Shown here piece after piece: positions 1 through 6,346 of a stretch of 8,697 nt of DNA (position 1 is its first letter; each line of letters starts with the position of its first letter). The notes beneath the pieces are model-generated. The model was not told the DNA's origin. It did no database searches and worked only from the letters and a program-made list of their open reading frames with translations. Both the position numbers and the translations under genes were made by a program. Source of the stretch: Rickettsiales bacterium (GTDB lineage: Bacteria > Pseudomonadota > Alphaproteobacteria > TMED109 > TMED131); contig NZFJ01000011.1 in NCBI GenBank assembly GCA_002690625.1, positions 1 through 8,697 on the forward strand, given 5' to 3'.

Positions 1-21
1 ATAATTTAATTCTAAAAATTA

Positions 22-27
22 TATAAT
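22..27 (+). promoter_or_regulatory. possible -10 box upstream of pyrC-like gene
   Basis: A perfect TATAAT hexamer lies 15 nt before the GTG at 43 and 39 nt before the ATG at 67. A start point near base 34 would give a leader of about 9 nt for the GTG or about 33 nt for the ATG. The matching -35 position falls at or before the window edge and cannot be judged. In DNA this AT-rich, a TATAAT match is weak evidence by itself. Confidence 0.25.
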
Positions 28-42
28 TGTAATATATTAATA

Positions 43-1392
43 GTGAAAAAACTAACAAATATAAATATGAAAAAAGTAAAATTTAATCTTGGCATTTTAA
101 ATGGAAAAGTTTACACAGAAAATAAACTCATAAAAACTTCTATAGGTATTAAAGGTAATAAAATAGAAAAAATAGGAGACGTTAGACAGGATGAATGTGA
201 AGAAATAATTGACTTTGAAAATAAATTAATTTTACCTGGCATAATTGATACTCAAGTACATTTTAGAGAACCTGGATTAATACATAAAGAGGATATCTAT
301 CATGGAACAAAATCAGCGTTGTTAGGAGGGATAACTACGATTTTTGAAATGCCAAATACATCCCCTGCAACTATTAACAATTTAGAATTAGAAAAAAAAG
401 TTAATATAGCTAAAAAATCAAGCTGGACTAATTTTTCTTTCTTTATTGGTGCTTGCAAGGAAAACATAAAAAACCTAGATATATTAGAAAAACTTGAAGG
501 ATGCGCTGGTATAAAAATATTTATGGGTTCCTCAACAGGTTCACTTTTAGTATCAGAGGATAAAGACCTAGAACTAGCACTAAAAACTTGTAAGAGAAGA
601 GTTGCTATACACTCAGAAGACGAAATTAGGTTAAAGAATAGATTTAAGACAATTAATAAGCTAAACGGAGTACTAGAACATGAGAATTGGAGAGATCCTG
701 AGTCAGCTATTATTTCTACAAAAAAAGTTATTAAATATGCTAAAAAATATAATACTAAAGCTCATATATTACATATTTCAACTAAACAAGAAATTGATAT
801 TCTAAAAGATAAAGGAGAGTTTATAACTGTTGAAGTTACACCTCAACACCTTACTTTATTTTCACCTGATTGTTATAATAAGTTAGGCACTAAAGCTCAA
901 ATGAATCCTCCAATTAGATCAATTGATCATCAAAATGGGTTATGGAATGGAATTAAGAATGACATAGTAGATGTAATTGGTTCTGACCACGCTCCACATA
1001 CATTAGAGGAAAAATCCAATTCTTGGCCAAACTCTCCTTCTGGTTTACCAGGCGTGCAGACAATGTTGTCATTAATGCTAAATCATGTAAATAATAAAAA
1101 AATAAAACTAGAAAAATTAGTTAAACTAATGTCAGAAAACCCATGTAAAATATATAAAATAAAAAATAAAGGAAGAATAAAGCAAGGTTTTGATGCTGAT
1201 TTGACTGTAGTAGATATGAATAAAATAAATATTATAAAAAATACCAAAATGGCTTCTAAATGTCGCTGGTCTCCATTTCATGGAATGCAATTGAAAGGAC
1301 ACCCTGTATCAACAATTGTAAATGGCAAAATAAAAATGCTAAATGATAAATTAATAGGATCGCCTGATGGAAAAGTTGTTAATTTTGAATAA
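43..1392 (+). CDS. pyrC: dihydroorotase-type amidohydrolase (class I / PyrC-multi family)
   Basis: This looks like a cytoplasmic cyclic amidohydrolase, most likely dihydroorotase, which interconverts N-carbamoyl-aspartate and dihydroorotate in de novo pyrimidine synthesis. Numbered from the GTG at 43, it shows the TIM-barrel metal site DTQVHFREPG (D69-G78), substrate-loop N105 in FEMPNT, a probable carboxylated lysine K158 in GIKIFMG, H190 (AIHSEDE), H241/H244 (HILHIS) and D315 in GSDHAPH. A C-terminal beta-sandwich segment ends in GFDADLTVVD and VNGK. The first His of the usual HxH pair is Gln (Q71). I recall QxH versions in alphaproteobacterial proteins annotated as dihydroorotase, so it is probably a subfamily trait rather than damage. 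Start choice is uncertain: GTG at 43 gives 449 aa, while ATG at 67 gives 441 aa and an N-terminus more typical of the family (MKKVKFNLGILNGKV). Neither has a Shine-Dalgarno. Allantoinase or hydantoinase activity is the alternative. It overlaps the next gene by 26 nt. Confidence 0.8.
   Translation: MKKLTNINMKKVKFNLGILNGKVYTENKLIKTSIGIKGNKIEKIGDVRQDECEEIIDFENKLILPGIIDTQVHFREPGLIHKEDIYHGTKSALLGGITTIFEMPNTSPATINNLELEKKVNIAKKSSWTNFSFFIGACKENIKNLDILEKLEGCAGIKIFMGSSTGSLLVSEDKDLELALKTCKRRVAIHSEDEIRLKNRFKTINKLNGVLEHENWRDPESAIISTKKVIKYAKKYNTKAHILHISTKQEIDILKDKGEFITVEVTPQHLTLFSPDCYNKLGTKAQMNPPIRSIDHQNGLWNGIKNDIVDVIGSDHAPHTLEEKSNSWPNSPSGLPGVQTMLSLMLNHVNNKKIKLEKLVKLMSENPCKIYKIKNKGRIKQGFDADLTVVDMNKINIIKNTKMASKCRWSPFHGMQLKGHPVSTIVNGKIKMLNDKLIGSPDGKVVNFE
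1356..1359 (+). promoter_or_regulatory. ribosome binding site for the small secreted protein
   Basis: AGGA sits 7 nt before the ATG at 1367, inside the 3' end of the upstream amidohydrolase gene. It favours this ATG over the in-frame TTG at 1385, which has no comparable motif at a useful distance. Confidence 0.45.
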
Positions 1393-1978
1393 AATATTAA
1401 TAATTTTTTTAATTTTTTATACTAAAGTTTTATTCTCACAAACATATAAAGTTCCTGAGAACTATATAGAAGCACCATTAATTTTTTCACATGAAACTGT
1501 ACTTAGAGGTATAAGCTTAATAATGCCTGTAAAAACCGAATTCTCTAAGTACTCTAGAATAGAATTAAGTAGGGTAAAAAAAAATATTTTAGAACCAACC
1601 AAATGGCTACAAGATAAATTCCATGACGAACTAGGAAATATAGCAGAGACAGAAAGGTTGCTTAGAAGTAAAGATAGTCCTTTAGCAGACCCTATTTTTG
1701 ATCAATTCAAACATTTACCTATGTATATTGAAGATACTTTAAATCAGTTAGTTATCAACCCTTCTGTTTTTTGTAACCCTATTCAAAAAAACTATAATAA
1801 AATGGGCATTGTATTTGATTTAGAATGCACTATCCCTTTTGGATTTTTTAATAAATATTTAATATTAAGATTACAAATTGAAAATATGGTTTGGTACTTT
1901 ACAAAAATCACCAGTTTGAATTATAATAGATTAATTGAATTGCGAAACATAGCTGAGAGTTTTCAAATAAAAAAGTGA
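1367..1978 (+). CDS. secreted protein of unknown function
   Basis: I do not recognise this 203-residue protein. Residues 4-23 form a hydrophobic segment with basic residues around it ([17 protein letters not shown]), followed by S24-Q25. This reads as a Sec signal peptide with cleavage near residues 24-26, so the mature protein (about 178 aa) should be periplasmic. No lipobox cysteine is present. The mature part has no further obvious membrane segment and contains a Lys/Glu-rich middle (residues 55-100). Its two cysteines, C136 and C154, lie 18 residues apart and could form a disulfide. ATG at 1367 is chosen because AGGA precedes it by 7 nt. The TTG at 1385 would give a shorter, equally good signal peptide ([11 protein letters not shown]...). 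It overlaps the amidohydrolase by 26 nt and the next gene by 4 nt (GTGA), so translation is probably coupled. That context implies co-expression, not a known function. It is clearly coding: the frame is open throughout and the signal peptide is coherent. Confidence 0.75.
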   Translation: MEKLLILNKILIIFLIFYTKVLFSQTYKVPENYIEAPLIFSHETVLRGISLIMPVKTEFSKYSRIELSRVKKNILEPTKWLQDKFHDELGNIAETERLLRSKDSPLADPIFDQFKHLPMYIEDTLNQLVINPSVFCNPIQKNYNKMGIVFDLECTIPFGFFNKYLILRLQIENMVWYFTKITSLNYNRLIELRNIAESFQIKK

Positions 1979-3186
1979 AGAATTTAAATAAAAAAAATAA
2001 TTTAAAAAAAAATATTAGTTTATTTGATTATAAAGATCCCTTCTTAATTGAAGAGCAATTAACTGAAGAAGAGATTTTAATTAGAAATACTACTAGAGAT
2101 TTTGCTAATAAAGAATTACAACCTAAAATTTTAGAAGCAAATAGAAATGAAAAGTACGATAAAAATCTATTTATCAAACTTGGTAACTTAGGGTTACTTG
2201 GTCCACAAATAAAAGGCTATGAATGTTCAGGAGTTAGTAATGTTGCTTATGGATTAATTGCGAAAGAAATAGAAAGAGTAGACTCAGCTTATAGATCTAG
2301 CTTTAGCGTCCAATCAAGCTTAGTTATGCAACCAATTTATGATTATGGAAATAATAATCAGAAAGAAAGATGGTTGCCAAAACTTGCTAAAGGAAAACTT
2401 ATAGGCTGTTTCGGCTTAACTGAACCAGATCATGGTTCTGATCCTTCATCTATGAATACTAAAGCAAAAAAAGTAAAAAATGGTTATTTGATTAACGGGT
2501 CTAAAACTTGGATATCAAATAGTCCTATAGCTGATATATTTTTAGTTTGGGCAAAGAATGAAGAAGGTGTTGTTAAAGGTTTTATCTTAGAAAGAAATTT
2601 TTCTAAGGGGCTAGAAACTCCAAAAATAAATGGAAAATTCGCATTAAGAGCTTCACCAACAGGAATGATATTAATGAATGATGTTTTTGTTCCCGAAGAA
2701 AATGTCCTTGAACATGCTATTGGTTTAAAAGCACCTATGTCATGTCTTAGTTCTGCTAGATATGGAATATCATGGGGAGTTTTGGGTTCAGCAGAGTTTT
2801 GTTGGTTATCTTCTTTAGATTACGTTATAAATAGAGAACAATTTGGTAAACCATTAGCGTCAAACCAGCTTATACAAAAGAAATTAGCAGATATGCAATC
2901 AGAAATAGCTATTGCTTCTCAGGCTACATTAAGAGTAGGAAGGCTAAAAGACAAAGAAAAGGCAACCAATGAAATGATATCAATTTTAAAACGTAATAAT
3001 GTCGGCAAAGCTTTAGAGATAGCCAGAAATGCACGTGATATGCATGGGGGTAATGGAATATCTGATGAATATCATGTAATTAGACACTTGATGAATTTAG
3101 AAGCAGTTAATACTTATGAGGGAACCCATGATATTCATGCCTTAATTTTAGGGAGAAGTCAAACAGGAATACAAGCTTTTAAATAA
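1975..3186 (+). CDS. gcdH: glutaryl-CoA dehydrogenase
   Basis: An FAD-dependent acyl-CoA dehydrogenase of 403 aa that oxidatively decarboxylates glutaryl-CoA to crotonyl-CoA in lysine/tryptophan breakdown, passing electrons to ETF. It matches human GCDH closely along its length: [18 protein letters not shown]-type [25 protein letters not shown] (flavin contact, residues 145-160), [58 protein letters not shown] and [16 protein letters not shown]. The catalytic base is E382, matching Glu370 of the mature human enzyme. E100, R107 and S111 occupy the positions of human Glu87, Arg94 and Ser98, which handle the distal carboxylate; this argues for true glutaryl-CoA specificity and the decarboxylating type. 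The GTG start overlaps the previous stop in GTGA, with no Shine-Dalgarno, so reinitiation is likely. No ATG, GTG or TTG follows before conserved sequence begins. Length is normal for a bacterial enzyme. The stop lies 2 nt from the convergent mmsB stop. Confidence 0.96.
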   Translation: MKNLNKKNNLKKNISLFDYKDPFLIEEQLTEEEILIRNTTRDFANKELQPKILEANRNEKYDKNLFIKLGNLGLLGPQIKGYECSGVSNVAYGLIAKEIERVDSAYRSSFSVQSSLVMQPIYDYGNNNQKERWLPKLAKGKLIGCFGLTEPDHGSDPSSMNTKAKKVKNGYLINGSKTWISNSPIADIFLVWAKNEEGVVKGFILERNFSKGLETPKINGKFALRASPTGMILMNDVFVPEENVLEHAIGLKAPMSCLSSARYGISWGVLGSAEFCWLSSLDYVINREQFGKPLASNQLIQKKLADMQSEIAIASQATLRVGRLKDKEKATNEMISILKRNNVGKALEIARNARDMHGGNGISDEYHVIRHLMNLEAVNTYEGTHDIHALILGRSQTGIQAFK

Positions 3187-3188
3187 TT

Positions 3189-4079
3189 TTAGTCTTTGCT
3201 GTATAAACTTTTAATAATAGCACTGTAGTCTAAATTATATTTATTATTTTTACAAAACTTATTATATAAATCAAAAGCTTTTTTGCCCATTATTGCTCTT
3301 AATGAAACTTTTTCTGCCATATTTTTAGCAATTTTTAAATCCTTAAGAATTAATTTAGCTGCATAACCAGGTTTATAATTATTATTTGCTGCAGAAGTTT
3401 TTACTATACCCTTAACAGGCAAATGATTTAACATGGCCCAAGATGAGCCTGTTGATTTTGAACATATTTCATAAAATATTTTTGATTCTATTCCATATTT
3501 ATTAGCTAGAGTAAAAGCTTCGCTTATACCAATCATATTTATACCCAACATCATATTATTACAAGCTTTGACGATCTGTCCTGAACCACTTTTACCAACA
3601 TAAATTATATTTTTGCCTAAAACATTTAAAATTTTACTAACACTATCAAAAGTTTTTTTATTTCCGCCCACCATAATTGTTAGTGAAGCCTTTTTTGCGC
3701 CAAATACTCCACCAGAAACTGGAGCATCCAAAAATTTAATACCTTTTTTAAAAAATGCTTTCGATACTTCTATTGTTGTTTTGTAATCTGTAGAAGAACA
3801 ATCTATAAAAATAGAGTTTTTTTTAATATGATTAATTATTCCATTTTTTCCAAATATTAAACTAGCTAGTGCTTTACCATCGGGTAACATGCTAATAAAT
3901 ATTTCACTATTTTTTGTTAAATCTATGTGATTATGTGATATTTTTGATTTAGTCTTTTGAAATTTTTTATAATTATTCTTATTTATATCAAATAAATATA
4001 AGTTATATTTTTTTTTTATTAAATTTAAAGCCATTGGCGTTCCCATAGCTCCCAAACCTATAAAAGAAATGTTTGGCAT
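3189..4079 (-). CDS. mmsB: 3-hydroxyisobutyrate dehydrogenase
   Basis: An NAD-dependent beta-hydroxyacid dehydrogenase of 296 aa (usual family length). It would oxidise 3-hydroxyisobutyrate to methylmalonate semialdehyde in valine catabolism. The N-terminal Rossmann fold has GLGAMGTPMA (G8-A17) and D31 at the end of beta-2, which favours NAD over NADP. The substrate-binding motif is DAPVSGG (118-124), the catalytic motif GxxxKxxxN has K171 and N175, and K246-D247 lies in the C-terminal helical domain. Family members such as tartronate-semialdehyde or glyoxylate reductases share this fold; the assignment to HIBADH rests on the DAPVSGG and SSWAML-type segments together with the upstream neighbours. 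It starts immediately after the stop of the 3-hydroxyisobutyryl-CoA hydrolase gene (TAAATG, no gap), with a good Shine-Dalgarno inside that gene. It is the last gene of the three-gene valine operon and ends 2 nt from gcdH on the other strand. Confidence 0.93.
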   Translation of the reverse strand: MPNISFIGLGAMGTPMALNLIKKKYNLYLFDINKNNYKKFQKTKSKISHNHIDLTKNSEIFISMLPDGKALASLIFGKNGIINHIKKNSIFIDCSSTDYKTTIEVSKAFFKKGIKFLDAPVSGGVFGAKKASLTIMVGGNKKTFDSVSKILNVLGKNIIYVGKSGSGQIVKACNNMMLGINMIGISEAFTLANKYGIESKIFYEICSKSTGSSWAMLNHLPVKGIVKTSAANNNYKPGYAAKLILKDLKIAKNMAEKVSLRAIMGKKAFDLYNKFCKNNKYNLDYSAIIKSLYSKD

Positions 4080-5126
4080 TTAAAAAAGCTCCTTTTCTTT
4101 TAAATGTTTAAAATGAGACTCAATCAAATTCATATCAAGTTCATGTACATTTTTTGGATGCCATTTTGGGTTTCTATCTTTGTCAACTAAGTTTGCTCTT
4201 ACACCTTCATAAAAATCATGTTTTGCCATCATTGACTGGCAAATTCTAAATTCCATACTTAAGCAATCTTTTAAATTTAGTTTATTTGAAATATTTAACT
4301 GTTTAGTAGCTACTCCCATACTTGTAGGTGATTTTTTTTCTAAAATATCTAATTGTTCTTTACTCCATTGAGAGTTTTCTTCTTCCAAAGATTTAAAAAT
4401 ATCAAAAATATTATTTTTATTAAAGTGCTTACTAATTATATCTGCTTCTTTTTTTAAAGAGGGACTTGTCTTATTTTTAATATCATACATATCAAGTAAG
4501 TTATTTACTTCGTCTCTACCATATTTTTTTAAATCTAATATCTTCTTTATAGATTCTTCAATCATGTCATCTTCTAATAGGTGTGTTCCTATTTTTACAT
4601 ATGCAGAATTATCTGCATCTAAAGTTTTTCCAGTAAGCGCAAGATAAGTTCCTATAGAGTGATTTATTCTTGAAAGAAAATAACCTCCGCCTACGTCAGG
4701 AAATAATCCAATAGCAGTTTCAGGCATAGCTGTTATAGTTTTACTGCCGAGTATTCTGTGACTACCATGAACTGAGAGCCCTAAACCTCCTCCCATAGCA
4801 ATACCATTCAATAATGAAATCCAAGGCTTTTTAAATTTACTAATTTCATAGTTTAATAAATATTCTTCTCTAAAGAAGTCATAAGATAAAGTGCTTTTTT
4901 TGTTATTTTTTTCATGATACACACTTACTATATCTCCTCCAGCACAAAAAGCTTTATTACCTGCCCCCTTTAATAATACTGCACTGATACTATCATCATC
5001 ATTCCATTTTGATATATTTTCAGCAATCATTCTTACCATATTTAAGTTAAGAGCATTTAATACTCTCTCCCTATTAAGTGTTAAAATAATAGTAGAGTTA
5101 TATTTATCTATTAAAATATCTTTCAT
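4080..5126 (-). CDS. 3-hydroxyisobutyryl-CoA hydrolase (crotonase superfamily)
   Basis: A 348-aa crotonase-fold thioesterase that releases CoA from (S)-3-hydroxyisobutyryl-CoA, giving free 3-hydroxyisobutyrate for the next gene's enzyme. HIBCH-type landmarks in order: NRERVLNALNLNM (18-30), oxyanion-hole segment KAFCAGGDI (58-66), GIAMGGGLGLS (108-118), MPETAIGLFPDVGGGYFLS (134-152), and the C-terminal DFYEGVRANLVDKDRNPKW (304-322), which separates hydrolases from ordinary enoyl-CoA hydratases. E136 and D144 have the same 8-residue spacing as the human HIBCH catalytic pair Glu169/Asp177. The length fits HIBCH (about 340-350 aa) and is too long for a plain hydratase (about 260 aa). Start: ATG at 5126, with AAGGA 5 nt upstream. 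Only 1 nt separates it from the preceding dehydrogenase stop. Some members of this clade may also act on 3-hydroxypropionyl-CoA. Confidence 0.94.
   Translation of the reverse strand: MKDILIDKYNSTIILTLNRERVLNALNLNMVRMIAENISKWNDDDSISAVLLKGAGNKAFCAGGDIVSVYHEKNNKKSTLSYDFFREEYLLNYEISKFKKPWISLLNGIAMGGGLGLSVHGSHRILGSKTITAMPETAIGLFPDVGGGYFLSRINHSIGTYLALTGKTLDADNSAYVKIGTHLLEDDMIEESIKKILDLKKYGRDEVNNLLDMYDIKNKTSPSLKKEADIISKHFNKNNIFDIFKSLEEENSQWSKEQLDILEKKSPTSMGVATKQLNISNKLNLKDCLSMEFRICQSMMAKHDFYEGVRANLVDKDRNPKWHPKNVHELDMNLIESHFKHLKEKELF
4089..4094 (-). promoter_or_regulatory. ribosome binding site for mmsB
   Basis: On the minus strand AAGGAG precedes the ATG of mmsB by 9 nt and lies within the last codons of the upstream hydrolase gene. 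It fixes the mmsB start even though there is no intergenic spacer. Confidence 0.75.
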
Positions 5127-5127
5127 G

Positions 5128-6285
5128 CTAATCCTTGAGCTGGTCTCTAGATATAATTAATTTCATAATTTCATTAGTGCCTTCTAAAATTTGATGAACT
5201 CTGCAATCTCTTACCATTTTTTCAATTCCGTATTCCGATAAATAGCCATATCCACCATGAATTTGAAGTGCTTCGTTACATATACTATAACATGCATCTG
5301 TAGCAAACTTCTTTGCCATAGCAGACTTTATAGTTGTATCACTTTGGTTTTTATCTAATGCTTTAGCAGCTTCATGTACCATAAGCCTAGCAGCATGAAA
5401 ATCTGTAATCATATCAGCAATTTTAAATTGAATTGATTGAAACTCTTTTAAAAATTTTCCAAACTGTTTTCTTTCATTTACATACTCTATACATTTATCT
5501 ATACAATACCTTGCTGCGCCAAGAGAACAAGAAGCAATATTAATTCTTCCACCGTCTAAACCTTGCATTGCTATTTTAAATCCGTCACCAGGAAGTCCTA
5601 CTATATTTTCTGATGGCACTATACATTGATCTAACGCTACTACTTTAGTTGGTTGATTTTTCCAACCCATTTTTTCTTCGTTTTTACCAAAAGAAATACC
5701 GTTGCTATTTTTTTCAATAATTACACAAGAAGTTTCATCTTTAGAACTTATTTCAGTTTTCATTATAACAAAATATAAATCAGATTCACCAGCTCCAGAA
5801 ATAAATGCTTTTGAACCATTTACATTTAAGGAGCTATTGTCAACATCTGGCTTTCCAATAGTTCTCATGGCATTAGCATCAGAACCAGATCCTGCTTCAG
5901 TTAAACAATAAGAACAAATATTTTGCATACTTGTAATTTTTTTCATATATTTATTTTTTAAATCATTGCTTCCAAATTTACTAAGCATCCAAGCGGCCAT
6001 ATTATGAATAGATAAAAAAGCTGATGTAGAAGGACAAGCATATGCTAATTCTTCAAATATCAAAGATGCGTCAAATCTAGTTAAGCCAGTTCCACTATCA
6101 TTTTCAGGTACATATATTCCAGCCAAGCCAAGTTCTGCAGATTTTTTAAAAACCTCAGTTGGAAATATCTGATTTCTATCCCATTCTAAAGCTTTATCTG
6201 CAATATATTTATCCGCAAACTGTTTCGTTGAGTCAACGTATGCCTTCTGATCAGAGCTAAGATCTATATTAGTATTTAATTTCAC
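5128..6285 (-). CDS. isobutyryl-CoA dehydrogenase (ACAD8-like)
   Basis: An FAD-dependent acyl-CoA dehydrogenase of 385 aa that should convert isobutyryl-CoA to methacrylyl-CoA in valine catabolism, using ETF as acceptor. It resembles human ACAD8 in segments that distinguish it from short- and medium-chain relatives: SIHNMAAWM (92-100), SYCLTEAGSGSDA (125-137, flavin contact), NGSKAFISGAGESDLY (156-171), GWKNQPT, GGRINIASCSLGAAR, ERKQFG, ALQIHGGYGYL and VRDCRVHQILEGTNEIM. E368 in ILEGTNE is the expected catalytic base at the usual C-terminal position. Start: GTG at 6285, the first possible start after an in-frame TAG 6 nt upstream, with a weak AGG 5 nt before it. It is the first gene of the block followed by the hydrolase and mmsB, so the order matches pathway order. 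2-Methylbutyryl-CoA dehydrogenase is the nearest alternative, but the neighbours favour isobutyryl-CoA. Confidence 0.93.
   Translation of the reverse strand: MKLNTNIDLSSDQKAYVDSTKQFADKYIADKALEWDRNQIFPTEVFKKSAELGLAGIYVPENDSGTGLTRFDASLIFEELAYACPSTSAFLSIHNMAAWMLSKFGSNDLKNKYMKKITSMQNICSYCLTEAGSGSDANAMRTIGKPDVDNSSLNVNGSKAFISGAGESDLYFVIMKTEISSKDETSCVIIEKNSNGISFGKNEEKMGWKNQPTKVVALDQCIVPSENIVGLPGDGFKIAMQGLDGGRINIASCSLGAARYCIDKCIEYVNERKQFGKFLKEFQSIQFKIADMITDFHAARLMVHEAAKALDKNQSDTTIKSAMAKKFATDACYSICNEALQIHGGYGYLSEYGIEKMVRDCRVHQILEGTNEIMKLIISRDQLKD
5132..5136 (-). promoter_or_regulatory. ribosome binding site for 3-hydroxyisobutyryl-CoA hydrolase
   Basis: Minus-strand AAGGA, 5 nt before the ATG at 5126, embedded in the end of the acyl-CoA dehydrogenase gene. 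It supports the chosen start and independent ribosome loading within the operon. Confidence 0.65.
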
Positions 6286-6327
6286 TTTTACCTATGTTAT
6301 TTATTAAAAAAAAAGATAATATAACGC
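6286..6327. other. divergent intergenic spacer, isobutyryl-CoA dehydrogenase / hemB
   Basis: This 42-nt stretch is the only true divergent spacer in the window. It holds a run of nine A (6306-6314), then GATAAT (6315-6320), a possible plus-strand -10 for hemB that would place the start point almost at the hemB ATG. No convincing plus-strand -35 is present (the 17-nt position reads CTATGT). No Shine-Dalgarno precedes hemB. No inverted repeat that would mark an operator is obvious. Confidence 0.5.
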
Positions 6328-6346
6328 ATGAACAATTTTTTATCAA
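6318..6346 (-). promoter_or_regulatory. putative sigma-70 promoter of the valine operon
   Basis: On the minus strand TTGATA (6346-6341, five of six matches to TTGACA) is followed after exactly 17 nt by TATATT (6323-6318, five of six to TATAAT). The predicted start is near 6311, leaving a leader of about 26 nt that contains the weak AGG before the GTG at 6285. The -35 lies inside the first codons of hemB. This is seen by eye only; AT-rich DNA yields chance matches. Confidence 0.42.

Noticed and set aside
1385..1387. TTG as start of the small secreted protein
   Set aside because: It would give a neat signal peptide, but ATG 1367 has AGGA at 7 nt and is a stronger codon. Kept only as an alternative.
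3175..3200. Possible terminator at the gcdH/mmsB junction
   Set aside because: There are T-runs but no GC-containing stem; in DNA this AT-rich such T-runs are ordinary.
4080..5126. Methacrylyl-CoA (enoyl-CoA) hydratase as the function of this crotonase-fold gene
   Set aside because: The 348-aa length, the MPETAIGLFPDVG segment and the C-terminal EGVRANLVDKD motif are those of 3-hydroxyisobutyryl-CoA hydrolases.
5702..5911. Plus-strand open frame of 69 codons
   Set aside because: It lies wholly antisense inside the well-supported isobutyryl-CoA dehydrogenase gene, has no Shine-Dalgarno or family features, and its composition is that of a reverse-complement shadow.
6306..6314. Run of nine A in the divergent spacer as a phase-variation tract
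   Set aside because: A-runs of 6-9 occur repeatedly in this AT-rich window, and this one is outside coding sequence with no other sign of switching.
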